A stretch of DNA of 64,000 bases from Halocaridina rubra (taxonomy: Eukaryota > Arthropoda > Malacostraca > Decapoda > Atyidae), in NCBI GenBank assembly GCA_037179515.1, contig JAXCGZ010001902.1:168501-232500 (forward strand), read 5' to 3'. The notes beneath the pieces were generated by a model, which saw nothing but the letters and a program-made list of their open reading frames with translations, was not told the DNA's origin and did not search any database. Shown one piece after another: positions 49,501 to 61,635 of this stretch (positions within the stretch are counted from its first letter, which is position 1; each line of letters starts with the position of its first letter). The translations under genes and the position numbers were made by a program.

Positions 49501-52500
49501 TTGTTGAAGTATTGGAGATGCTACTTCGTCGATTATATGACTGTATTTGTTTGAAGTTGTGACATTCAGAAATGGGGAACTCTCTGCTAGTTGGGTCATT
49601 ATTTCAGGAAAACCAATATTGTGCATATTAGATGCATTTTTTGCATGATACTTATTAGATATATTGTTAAATCTATGCCAATGTAGTCTCTGATTTGAGT
49701 TGTATTCACTGTTAAAAGTAAGGTTATGGCGATACTCATTATGTACAGCTGTTTTTATGAAGTCAGGGGCTGTTTCAATTACATTGGGCTTTTCAGAATG
49801 TTTTAGTGGAAAGAACTGTTTATTCAAGGAATCACTTGAAATATCAGAGTTAGAATAACTAATATTTCTCTCCATATTATTTGAATGTAATAGAAATTCA
49901 ATTAATTTATTTAAACCAAAATTATTTTGATGGCTTGAAATGTTGTCAAAATGATAAAATTGATGCAAACTAGTGTTGGGATTTTGCGAGGACTGTAGAT
50001 TCCAAGTATATTCTTGAAAAGAATCAGGTTCAGTTTGGATGTTATGTATACTTTCATAAGTTGTTATTGTTGGTTCATCTGCAAACTTTGTAGTTACTGA
50101 TAAATATGATGGAAGAACTACATTTGTACTACTTCCAATTACAAAATTAGAGTATAATGAAATTGGTTTGGTTATGCTCTGCTCACTGGACAGTGGTGTA
50201 TTCACAGAAAGTGATTTATTCAGGTCTTTCATAATATGGGATGAATGTAAGTAGCTGTTCAAAACTGAAGATGTGTATTCTGGTACCATAAAATTTTTAG
50301 TACTACTTGGAGACAGCAAAGTACTTAGAAGAGGCTTTGGAAATTCAGGCTCAGTAGAATAAGTAGATTTTTGGTAAAATGTTGTATGCGAACTTGATTT
50401 TATGCTATGTGTAGTAAGGGACAGTGAATATACTACTTTACTGCTGGAATGTCTGTTTGTAGACTTTTTTGAGTGAAATTGAACACCTTTTTGAGTAATA
50501 TCATCATGTAATGACAGTAGAATTTTTGTTCCATTGTGAGGAAGGGTATTACTTACTTGCTGTGAATGGATCCCTTGAGAATCTGGATTTATAGTAGTCA
50601 TGAAAGCATTTGATTTAGAACTTGCAGATGTTGGTCTTGATTTAATTTGGCTACTAGTAATAATGAGTTTAGGAGTTTCTGTTTTTGTAGTAAAATGAGG
50701 CTTTTGAAAGGCTGGTGATAGCTGCATGGTGACAAACCTAGAAGTTGTTCTCTTAGCTACTACAGAACTGTCTGACTCAAGTCCATATTGAATATTTTTA
50801 TCTGATAACAATGTTTTCTTTAGAGTAAAATCTGAAAGGGTCATAGTTGCTGACATTTTTCCTTTGCTTTGTGTTGTTGTTTTTGCTCCTTTATGTTCAT
50901 TGTCATTTCCAGACCAAAAAGGAGATGAAAATGTATCAAGAGGAGATGATGATTTTTTAGAAAAAGTGTTAAATGATGATGATGAAGTGAAGGTAAAATA
51001 ATTAGAGGTAAAGTCAGTAAATGAACCTTTGGAGATAGAAGGTTTGATAATGAAAGACTGAACTGACGATGATAAAATTAAGCTTACTGGAAATGATTTC
51101 AAATATGTAGTGAAAACATATGTGGAAACTATAGTTGCAGTAACAAGAAGGTTTGAGCTAATGTCTTTAAAAGACAAATTACTTTTATTTTCCCAATCTG
51201 AGGGATATCCTATCTGCAAAAGTTTTGATACACTGGTACCATACTGCAGATTCCCTGGTACTTGTGCTGATAACAGTGGACTACCTTCGTTGTTAAGAAT
51301 AGACGTTCTTGACACTTGAAAGAAAGTATCAAGTCCTTCAGTAAGTATTTTATTGTTAATTCGTGCTGTATTTGTGCCAAGAACATTAATAATTGGGAGA
51401 ACAGTGACACTTGATGGGAATATAATTTTACTGATGATTGTTAATATATATTCACTGGGAGTTTCTTTGTTATTTATACTACTGTTAGTTTTAGTTACTT
51501 TTGCAAGCTGGTAAGAAGTAGTATAAGTGTTGGACATTATGTCTGAAGAATAGTTTATTCTTCCAGATTTACTGGAATTAATTAGAAGAGAGATGGGAGT
51601 GGTAAGCTTTTTATATGTATCACTTGGCATCAAGTTGTTACTTTTATTACTTTCAAGATGATTAAATTTGATGTTTATCGCAGTGGTATCAAATCTTGTA
51701 TTACTGATATATTGCTCACTTGAAAATTTGTCGTGCAGATATTCAGTGCTGTTTACGATAGTATCAGTTAGAGTACTATGTGTATTAACTACTGAAACTT
51801 GAGTTACTGGACTCAAAATATCATTTGCTTTCTGGACAGTAAAACTAACTTCCAATTCCTGAGTTTTGGAAATTGCATTTACAGACGCGCTGGTGATGGC
51901 AGTGTTGTAGAGTGTGTAGGAAAGTGATGATGTTGTATTAGTACTGGGTCGTAGAATTATGTTTATGGTGACAGGTTTAAATTTTGAGTCTTTGTATTGC
52001 AAAACTTGTGATACAGATGGAGCATGTACGTTCTTTGTCGTTTGTATGGCTTTACTCGAAGATTTTTTGACAAGTAAATGTGCAGAGCTGGAGACTGGAA
52101 TGGATGCTAATGTTGAAAAGGTAGATGATGATGATAAAATAGATGGTGAGGGTATAATTGATATTGAGGGATTACTTTGATACCCGAGGGATGTTGGTGA
52201 TTTAGATGATGTTGATGAAATAGATGATGAGGGCATAATTGATATTGAGGGATAACTTTGATACCCGAGGGATGCTGGTGATTTAGATGATGTTGATAAA
52301 ATAGATGATGAGGGCATAATTGATATTGAGGGATAACTTTGATACCCGAGGGATGTTGGTGATTTAGATGATGTTGATAAAACAGATGATGAGGGCATAA
52401 TTGATATTGAGGGATAACTTTGATACCCGAGGGATGTTGGTGATTTAGATAATCTAATGTATGCAGATGAAGTTATCTTTGCATATAAACTGTGCTCATC

Positions 52501-53865
52501 AGGAATGGAAGGAATTATTCTATTGCTCAATGAATATGTGATAGAGTGTGCAGATGGTATGATAGAGGATGTACTTGATAATGACGGTGTATGAATGCTG
52601 GAAGAAGTTGAAAATAGGTTTGGGAATGAGGAAGACATGGTAGACATTAGAGTAGAAACTGACATCAGTGTGCTAGTAGATTGCTGTTGATTTTCAGTGA
52701 CTAATGTATAGGAGCTAGAATTATTCAGTTGAGTATAGGTTATGACTCCAGGAGTGCTGATTCTAAAAAAACCATGTGATCTTAAAGGTGTTTGGATTGC
52801 ATATGGTTCTTTCAAATACAACATTTTTGATAATCTTGACAATGGACTTTTATAAGATAAACCGCTTTCTGTGTTTGTAATATTAGATATGTTTAATGAT
52901 GGTGTATGGATACCAGAATGAATATATGAAGGTGTAGTTGAAATGGGGTCTTTAAAATCTTTAAGGTGAGAAATGTTTTTCTGGAGTTTGAAAAATTCAT
53001 CCTGGAGAATATTCATTGCCTCATTCTCATCATTATTTTCTTGGGGTAATGCATTTCGTATAATTATTGTTGCATTTCGAACTACAGGTTCTGCTAAAAG
53101 TAACTGATGGTACAACTTGTGAATAATTTTAAATAGATTTGAATTTTTTCTAAGCCTGATGATGTTCTCTGTTGTGGAAGGAAGACCATTTTCTGTTCTG
53201 TTATTTGTAAGTGTTTCATTCTGACGTACAAATGGAATCGAGAAAGACATATTAGAACTGTATAAAAAGGAGTCAGTTTGCGTGATCAGTGAAGTTGTTT
53301 GATTTGTATTCCTGAAGAGTGTAGAGACTTCAGACACAAGCACCTGAAATGCCTTTTGTGATAACAGGCTATAATACAATGGATAAGTTGATAACATGTC
53401 ATACAAGTGTTTTACTCTCCAGTAAAGCTGATTTCTGTCACGTTTAGATGCTCTGTTACCTCTTTCAACTTCATGGAAATCCTTATTCTGAAAATGTAAC
53501 GTGTCAACATCCTGAGCCTTGGTGTCAGTTTCCTGTCTCTTATTTCTAGCTTTGTTGCCTCTTTTTACTTCATGGAAATCCTCATTCTGAATATGTAACA
53601 TGTCAACATCCTGAACCTTGGTGTCACTTTCATGTCTTTTATTTCTAGCTCGAATCACGTCACTTATGGCACGTATTTCTGTTGTTTTTTCATCATTGTT
53701 ATCCATATTAGTCGGGTCACTGTGTATGTATTCAGCCTCTTTTTTACCCACGAAAGCTTCATGGTGTCTGCTTGTGCTATGTACGTTCGAAATTTGGTTT
53801 GTACATGATACAGCCACTACTCTGAAGAGCAACATCCAAAACACGTTTTTGTGCACAGCCAGCAT
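46453..53865 (-). CDS. giant secreted mucin-like protein, two exons (gene Y)
   Basis: Exon 1 runs from ATG 53865 down to 47436 (6430 nt). A consensus GTAAGT donor follows at 47435, the 842-nt intron ends in tcatttcag, and exon 2 (46592-46453) adds 45 codons and TGA. The join makes one Asp codon and the frame holds, predicting about 2189 aa. An upstream GTG at 53907 is in frame, but the ATG at 53865 places a signal peptide at the very N terminus (hydrophobic core VFWMLLFRVVAV). The rest is Ser/Thr/Asn-rich with many N-x-S/T sequons and very few Cys (a CC pair near residue 1786, single Cys near 2010 and 2025). There are two 33-aa repeats near 73-138 with KR sites and four 27-aa repeats near 473-580. 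No transmembrane segment is evident; the tail is basic (RKYLAATSRKVRRAF). I recognise no family. An extracellular matrix or mucin-like role is inference. Confidence 0.75.
46852..46943. mobile_element. partial PIF/Harbinger-like MITE in gene Y intron
   Basis: Contains gtgtgaaaggtttcatatat, the cacgtggcatgccacgtg palindrome and an intact right end ctttggtgtgaaagtggcc followed by TAA. It matches the last about 90 bp of the element at 59519-59869. The left terminus is missing. It lies inside the predicted gene Y intron (46593-47435). Confidence 0.75.
47436..53865 (-). CDS. gene Y exon 1 (6.4-kb coding exon)
   Basis: This is an uninterrupted 2143-codon frame, far longer than chance in AT-rich DNA and free of transposon motifs. 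It stops three codons into the intron if unspliced (TAA at 47430-47428), so the terminal sequence looks like a donor rather than a natural C terminus. The donor context ATG|GTAAGT is close to the metazoan consensus. Upstream non-coding exons cannot be excluded. Confidence 0.8.
52125..52450 (-). repeat. four 81-bp tandem repeats inside gene Y
   Basis: The landmark tacccgaggg recurs at 52181, 52262, 52343 and 52424, an exact 81-bp period. Each unit encodes 27 residues of the type SKSPTSLGYQSYPSISI followed by a serine run. Copies differ by only a few bases, so the array is young or kept homogeneous. It is a likely length-polymorphic site. Confidence 0.95.
53451..53648 (-). repeat. two 99-bp repeats with dibasic sites in gene Y
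   Basis: Two adjacent 33-aa units begin ARNKR and run through DTK-QDVD and the shared DFHEV near the end. Units are bounded by KR pairs, followed by ASKR. They lie about 50 residues after the signal peptide. The period (99 bp) follows from tatttctagc at 53541 and 53640 on the + strand. Confidence 0.85.
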
Positions 53866-53906
53866 TTTCTTTTCTTCGAATTTCACGTAAGAGTGTATGC
53901 ATGTCA

Positions 53907-53913
53907 CTTTATA
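53907..53913 (-). promoter_or_regulatory. possible TATA box of gene Y
   Basis: A minus-strand TATAAAG lies 42-48 bp before the gene Y ATG, which would leave a very short leader. AT-rich sequence produces such matches by chance. The in-frame GTG at 53907 overlaps it, another reason to prefer the ATG at 53865. Confidence 0.25.
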
Positions 53914-54249
53914 ATTTTACACATTACATGTCTCACAAATACATATAAAAAAGTTTACTATTGTCACTCGTGATGAAATTCAAGTAGAATCTAAACTTGC
54001 AAATTTTATTTCAATTCTTAAAGTTTTCATTTTATATAATGGCTATAAACAGTCGCTCACATCTCGCGTATTATAAGGATCACAGTGCTTCGTTGAGAGC
54101 TAAGTCTCTCCTATTTTATTTGCTAGTTAACTGTGATGAGACTTCGAACGCATTCTAAAGAACAGGAGTGTCTCCATCTGGTGACTGACTGATCCCGCCC
54201 TCTTTCCTAAACCGTTAGAAAAAGAACACGGCTCATTGAATTGAATGAG
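53914..54249. other. gene Y upstream region
   Basis: Presumed promoter side of gene Y. Unique sequence without a recognisable element apart from the weak TATAAAG. The flanking (CT)n tracts begin at 54250. Confidence 0.3.
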
Positions 54250-54585
<336 letters not shown>

Positions 54586-54722
54586 GAGACCCTCAAAGTT
54601 GAACGAATGTTAAGCAGCATTTTATAATTTTGTTTTTCAGCTGTCATGTAATTATTTTCTATATTTTTTCATATTGTAAGAGATAAATTTTAGTAACTTT
54701 ACAATAACGCCATTTTCTGTGG

Positions 54723-54723
<1 letters not shown>

Positions 54724-54790
<67 letters not shown>

Positions 54791-54857
54791 TTGGTGATGA
54801 TTGTTTTTGTCTTATGTGTCATTATTAGTTCCCATATACAAAAGCTGTAGTAATGAT

Positions 54858-54936
<79 letters not shown>

Positions 54937-55010
54937 GTAATAATAATAATGATAATAATAATAATAATAATAATGATAATAATAATAATAATGATGATAA
55001 TAATAATCAT
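54724..55010. repeat. (ACT)n and (AAT)n microsatellites
   Basis: (ACT)n at 54724-54789, then (AAT)n with GAT/AGT variants at about 54861-55010. Confidence 0.96.
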
Positions 55011-55338
55011 GATGGTGGTAGCAATGGTTGTGATAATAGTGATAATGGATTAATTGACGTAATTCTCTCTCACGTACATAATTTGAAGGGTGGAGAAGGG
55101 GAAAGGCTTTCAGTCTTTCTCTTTCTTTTCCTTCCAAATTTATCCTCCATTATATGGCACTGTGTTTATGTGTATGTATGTATGTATGTTCAGGTTTATA
55201 TGTGTACGTATATGCAATTAAGTACATGCACTTTCCTCTGCTGTGTTACCCTCAGATGACAATGATGTGTATGAGTATGCATGGATGTGTCTTTATCTGT
55301 AGTAAGGACGAATAACTCCTTTTGCTGAAATGAATACC

Positions 55339-56000
<662 letters not shown>

Positions 56001-56003
56001 ATT

Positions 56004-56074
56004 CCCCCGGTATGGGGTCGAACGCAGTTCCATCACTTTCTGAGTCAAGCACTCTACCTAATATGCTACGGAGG
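56004..56074 (-). other. tRNA-like sequence (pseudogene or SINE head)
   Basis: The minus strand reads CCTCCGTAGCATATTAGGTAG at its start (A-box-like) and GCGTTCGACCCC near its end (B-box-like), finishing CCGGGGG. The terminal CCTCCG and CGGGGG can pair with one or two G-T pairs, as an acceptor stem would. The anticodon loop would be CTCAGAA. An AAAC-repeat tail follows its 3' end. The T stem is poor, so a functional tRNA is unlikely; a tRNA-derived retroposon fits better. Confidence 0.45.
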
Positions 56075-56079
56075 TTCAC

Positions 56080-56154
<75 letters not shown>
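56080..56154. repeat. (AAT)n microsatellite
   Basis: Perfect AAT tract between the tRNA-like unit and SINE copy 2. Confidence 0.96.
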
Positions 56155-56155
<1 letters not shown>

Positions 56156-56351
56156 TTATTCCGGTTTTACGTCACGGACTCCCTTTTCAACCAAGGGCTA
56201 GGACGGTTGCCCTTTTGCGAAGGACTTGTTTTGGCAGATGTAATCGTTACCCTGAGTGCATGCCCTTGCTAACCTCAGGCCGTGACGGGGCGCGAACACT
56301 CGACCTGACGCCTCAGAGTCGCGGACGCTACCGCTTGAGCCACGGTGACTA
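56155..56351 (-). mobile_element. tRNA-derived SINE copy 2
   Basis: Complete minus-oriented copy from ttccggttttacgtcacgg (3' end) to ttgagccacggtgact (5' end). A- and B-box sequences are intact. (AAT)n lies on its 3' side. Confidence 0.88.
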
Positions 56352-56380
56352 CAATAATAACAACAATAATAATAATAATA

Positions 56381-56563
56381 ATGTTCCGGTTTTTACGCCA
56401 CGGACTCCCTTATCTACCAAGGGCTAGGACGGTTGCCTTCTTGCGAAGGACTTGTTTTGGCAGATGTAATCCTTACGCTGAGTGCATGCCCTTGCTAACC
56501 TCAGACCGTGACGGGGCGCGAACCCTCGACCTGACGCCTCAGAGTCGGAGACGCTACCGACTG

Positions 56564-56566
<3 letters not shown>
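56381..56566 (-). mobile_element. tRNA-derived SINE copy 3
   Basis: Minus-oriented copy 30 bp from copy 2 and separated from it only by AAT-type repeats. The first about 20 bp of the tRNA head (the A-box side) is lost at gctaccgactga, where another (AAT)n begins. Confidence 0.85.

Positions 56567-56653
<87 letters not shown>
56562..56653. repeat. (AAT)n microsatellite
   Basis: Perfect AAT tract abutting SINE copy 3. Confidence 0.96.
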
Positions 56654-56654
<1 letters not shown>

Positions 56655-56804
56655 GAGGATAGAACATTGTAAACTTTTTGTTTTGGGTATTTTATAATTG
56701 CATAATGTAAGATACTACTGAAACCACAGAAGTACAAGAGTTTAGGGTGAAATGATCATACATAAACTTGAAAAAATTATTGATATTACATCTGTTTACA
56801 TCTT

Positions 56805-57013
56805 AGTAGTCACCGTGGCTCAAGTGGTAGCGTCCGCGACTCTGAGGCGTCAGGTCGAGGGTTCGCGCCCCTCACGGTATGGGGTTAGCAAGGGCATGCA
56901 CTCAGGGTAACGATTACATCTGCCAAAACAAGTCCTTCACAAGAAGGCAACCGTCCTAGCCCTTGGTTGAAAAGGGAGTCCGTGACGTAAAACCGGAACG
57001 AACAAACGAACGA
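56805..57013 (+). mobile_element. tRNA-derived SINE copy 4 with 17-bp TSD
   Basis: Best-preserved copy. The tRNA-related head (agtagtcaccgtggctcaag) has A box TGGCTCAAGTGG and B box GGTTCGCGCCC, the latter preceded by gtcaggtcgag. The body is tRNA-unrelated (gcaagggcatgcactcaggg; caaaacaagtccttcacaag) and ends gacgtaaaaccggaac followed by a short AAAC/GAAC tail. The duplication acatctgtttacatctt lies at 56788-56804 and 57014-57030. It would be transcribed by RNA polymerase III and mobilised by a partner LINE. Confidence 0.93.
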
Positions 57014-57346
57014 ACATCTGTTTACATCTTCTTGGAAAAAGCTGACTGCTACATGCAAGGTGCAACATTTATATGTGGTAAAATAACACAGGAAACATAT
57101 GTAAGTATATTGAAAGTACAATGTTTTTTCTAGTACAAAGTTGAAATATAGCCATATAACTCCTAAATACATATATTGCATTTTGAGCTGCCGGAAGTTC
57201 TGTTTCAATACTTGAGAATTGTTGCTTCAAACACGTATGAAACAAGTACATAAATAACATCCCATCATACGGGCAAATTTTCGCACGATTTGTCTGCGAG
57301 TGCACAGGTTCCCAACTGCCTGTTGCCCGAAACCCTAGATTTCCAC

Positions 57347-57688
57347 TACAAATGCTGCTGGGAGATTATTGAGAACCCCAGAAAAGAGTGTGCACACTGT
57401 CACAAGACAACTGATAAGGCCCTGCTCATTATCTTTTAGAATGTCCAAAGACAAACAGCTTAAGGAACGGATTAAACATGGAACCACAACACCCCAGTGC
57501 GACAGTTCATGAAGCCAAAATTGTTAAGGAAATACTTGACAACATAGACACACATCTCACCACCTTGGAAACTTTCGAACCACCAAGGTGATAAAACAAA
57601 CCAAGAGGTATAACCTCTAACCTACGGGCCGTTCTTTGAACAAGGGCCCGTGCCAACACAAGGTTGGCTTTAACCTCAAACAACAACA
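57347..57688 (+). mobile_element. LINE family C 3' fragment with 11-bp TSD
   Basis: Direct repeat tagatttccac at 57336-57346 and 57689-57699 brackets a 342-bp 5'-truncated insert. It encodes, with one frameshift, RKECAHCHKTTDKALL then HYLLECPKTNSLR and an IDTHLTTLETFEPPR stop, i.e. the CxxC ... HYLLECP tail of a LINE ORF2, followed by a 3' UTR (cgggccgttctttgaacaag; cacaaggttggctttaacc) and an AAC-type tail. Confidence 0.75.
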
Positions 57689-57699
57689 TAGATTTCCAC

Positions 57700-58027
57700 C
57701 AACCAGCTATATACGAATATTAACAAAAATGCCCAACTTTTCAGGCAATAGCTAAGGAGTCGCTGAAAATCTATAATGAGTGCACTACATTTGATATATA
57801 ATTTCGTCTTATTGTAATTTATTTAGGAAGGTATATCATTACGAAACTACAAATAAATTCAAATCATGTTTATTATGTATTATTTACACTGCCTTCATGA
57901 TTGGATATGAACATGAAACTTTGATTTGATTCCAGGGTTTCTTCACATTTTGGCTGTCATCTGCTGCTGGATTTGCGCGAGGTCAGGCCTGACTTCTCGT
58001 TTTGTTGCTAGCCATTTCCGTGTCCAT
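57700..58027. other. intergenic stretch, nothing recognised
   Basis: AT-rich unique sequence before the (CTT)n tract. Confidence 0.4.
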
Positions 58028-58334
58028 TTCTCCTCCTCCTCCTCCTCCTCCTCCTCCTTCCTTCTTCTTCTTCTTCTTCTTCTTCTTCTTCTTCTTCTTC
58101 TTCTTCTTCTTCTTCTTCTTCTTCTTCGTCTTCTTCTTCTTCTTCTTCTTCTTCTTCTTCTTCTTCTTCTTCTTCTTCTTCTTCTTCTTCTTCTTCTTCT
58201 TCTTCTTCTTCTTCTTCTTCTCTTCTTCTTCTTCTTCTTCTTCTTCTTCTTCTTCTTCTTCGTCTTCTTCTTCTTCTTCTTCTTCTTCTTCTTCTTCTTC
58301 TTCTTCTTCTTCTTCTTCTTCTTCTTCTTCTTCT
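58028..58334. repeat. (CCT)n/(CTT)n microsatellite, about 300 bp
   Basis: (CTC)n then long (CTT)n with single CGT interruptions (58128, 58260) and one frame slip near 58220. It generates spurious Leu/Phe/Ser and Lys/Arg/Glu frames. Confidence 0.97.
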
Positions 58335-58707
58335 CGACAGGGGCAGAGATATCCAAGCGTCCTGGATTTCATATCTTTTTCCCCTGTCGCCCTGTGAATT
58401 TTACAGTTTGATAGTCGCAAGAATCGGCTCAGTTACTAAGACTAAAATGAACGTTGAAGATAGAAACGATATCCTTCATATACAAGAGAAGATTTTTATA
58501 CGAAATGTCTACTTTGGTCACATGATTTATAACTGAGTGACCAACTGGAAGACTAGACAAGGGACGTTATAAGAAGCAATGTTAGAATGAAATAACAAAA
58601 ATATAATGAAATATAAAGAAGATACAGGATATTCGTATCATTATTATTTGTTTTATTGCTATTGCTGAAAGTTGTGATTTTCTCACTTTACTTCTATTGA
58701 CAAAATA

Positions 58708-58905
58708 GTATTCACCATGGCTCAAACGGTAGCGTCCGCGACTCTGAGGCGTCAGGTTGAGGGTTCGCGCCCCGTCACGGTCTGAGGTTAGCAAGGGCAT
58801 GCACTCAGGGTAATGATTACATCTGCTAAAACAAGTCCTTCGCAAGAAGGCAAACGTCCTAGCCCTTAGTTGAAAAGGGAGTCCGTGACGTAAAACTGAA
58901 ACAAA
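58708..58905 (+). mobile_element. tRNA-derived SINE copy 5 with 18-bp TSD
   Basis: Complete copy with head ttcaccatggctcaaacgg and B box GGTTCGCGCCCC. The perfect duplication acttctattgacaaaata lies at 58690-58707 and 58906-58923. It carries a few substitutions relative to copy 4 in the A box. Confidence 0.93.
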
Positions 58906-59107
58906 ACTTCTATTGACAAAATATTGCATGATGAATCAATATCTAGAATGTGATAGAATGAGTCAGTACTAGGTCGTCTGAAATAAAATTGATATTATTT
59001 TTTTGAGTTGCAGAGTAAAAAGGACGACGCCATCTTAAAAGATTCCTTTAGCTTATTGTTGTCTCGTAAACGAAAGTACCATATGCAGCTGTTCGTGAAC
59101 TAACACT

Positions 59108-59301
59108 CGTTCCAGTTTTACGTCATGGACTCCCTCTTCTACCAAGGGCTAGGACGGTTGCCTTCTTGCGAAGGATTTGTTTTGGCAGATGTAATTGTTA
59201 CCCTTAGTGCATGCCCTTGCTAAACTCAGACCGTGACGGGGCGCGAACCCTGGACCTGACGCCTCAGAGTCGCGGACGATACCGATTGAGCCACGGTGAC
59301 T
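59108..59301 (-). mobile_element. tRNA-derived SINE copy 6
   Basis: Complete minus-oriented copy from gttccagttttacgtcatgg to gagccacggtgactag. A possible short imperfect duplication (ctaacact / ctagcact) flanks it. Confidence 0.88.
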
Positions 59302-59518
59302 AGCACTGTGGTGCAAATATATCACAACATTAGAAATACTTTGAATTTTAGTATTTTACGTAATTAGCATAATAATATGTCCGTGAATATGATTAAATAT
59401 TATAAATATTTATTAATTTAATGATAAATTAATCAAATAGTGTGCTGTTGGTTTATTTTAAATGATCGAACTTGACTGTTCATATGCTAAGTAATTACCT
59501 AATTGTGCTTTATCCTAA

Positions 59519-59869
59519 GGCCGCTTTCACATCAAAGTGGCACGGCGCACGTGGCATGCCACGTGGCTCACCATTTGAAAACGAACATTCGGAAATATAT
59601 GAAACCTTTCACACAGAAGTGGGGTGACACGTCCCATGTGCCACGCCATTTCTGTGTGAAGGGTTTCATGTATTTCCGGATGTTCGTTTTCAAATGACGT
59701 GCCACGTGGCATGCCACGTACGACGTCCCACTTTGGTGTAAAAGCGACACGTCCCATGTGCCATGCCATTTCTGTGTGAAAGGTTTCATATATTTCCGGA
59801 TGTTCGTTTTCAAATGGCGTGCCACGTGGCATGCCACGTGCGACGTCCCACTTTGGTGTGAAAGCGGCC
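59519..59869. mobile_element. PIF/Harbinger-like MITE, 351 bp
   Basis: Flanked by TAA on both sides (59516-59518, 59870-59872). Terminal inverted repeats are GGCCGCTTTCACATCAAAG and its complement ending ctttggtgtgaaagcggcc. The 3-bp TWA target and the termini fit PIF/Harbinger. Inside are two direct units of about 116-120 bp (from about 59629 and 59745), each with the cacgtggcatgccacgt palindrome. No transposase, but spurious frames of about 110 codons. Confidence 0.82.
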
Positions 59870-59872
59870 TAA

Positions 59873-60294
<422 letters not shown>

Positions 60295-60480
60295 AAATAT
60301 ATATGTATGTATTTATGGATGTATGTATGTATGTATGCATAGATAGACAGATAGATAGATAGCTAGAGAGATAGATAGATATAGAGTAAGAGAATGTTGT
60401 ATTTTTATTTATTTTCAATATTCCTTTAATAGCCTGCACGCTCTTGACCACCTTTCTATAGCTCAATCTCTACTAGTAGC

Positions 60481-60738
60481 TTATCCTTCGAAGAATCGAA
60501 CATAGTACAGAAAGGGTTCATACTTTAGATCACAAATAATAACGTTACTTTTTTTTATATGACTGATATAAATACACTCGAAGATTTTAATATTCGCTCC
60601 TTGCCATCTCCAAGCAATTGCTTTAACTGCATCTTGCACGTTCTTTGCACATATGGCGTGGTGGTGGCGAACGACCCATCTGAAGGTAGACATGCATGAC
60701 TTTGCCAATAGCTCTGTGGCTTTCTCATGCCGACTCAT
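60481..60738 (-). other. unassigned 85-codon frame
   Basis: A minus-strand frame with a moderately complex composition (ATELLAKSCMSTFRWVVRHH, then CAKNVQDAVKAIAWRWQG) that does not look like simple sequence. An acceptor-like tctaccttcag occurs within it. I recognise no domain and cannot place it in a gene; it may be a fragment of an exon or of a transposon. Confidence 0.2.
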
Positions 60739-60849
60739 AAATAACGAAGAATACGATTGACATATGCTATTTATGCATCACTTACAAAGAAAATGAGAAG
60801 TTGGTTTTTATTTATTTACTTATTTTGGTGTCGTGCAAAATGATTTTCT

Positions 60850-61635
<786 letters not shown>

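Noticed and set aside
53866..53907. N-terminal extension of gene Y from the in-frame GTG at 53907
   Set aside because: GTG is not a usual start in animals, and the extension would bury the signal peptide; the ATG at 53865 is preferred.
56805..56880. A functional tRNA gene
   Set aside because: The A and B boxes belong to a multi-copy SINE with target duplications and a non-tRNA body; the acceptor stem does not close.
57926..58420. Frames of 130-160 codons of Leu, Phe, Ser, Lys, Arg or Glu
   Set aside because: All six frames are open because of the (CTT)n tract; composition alone explains them.
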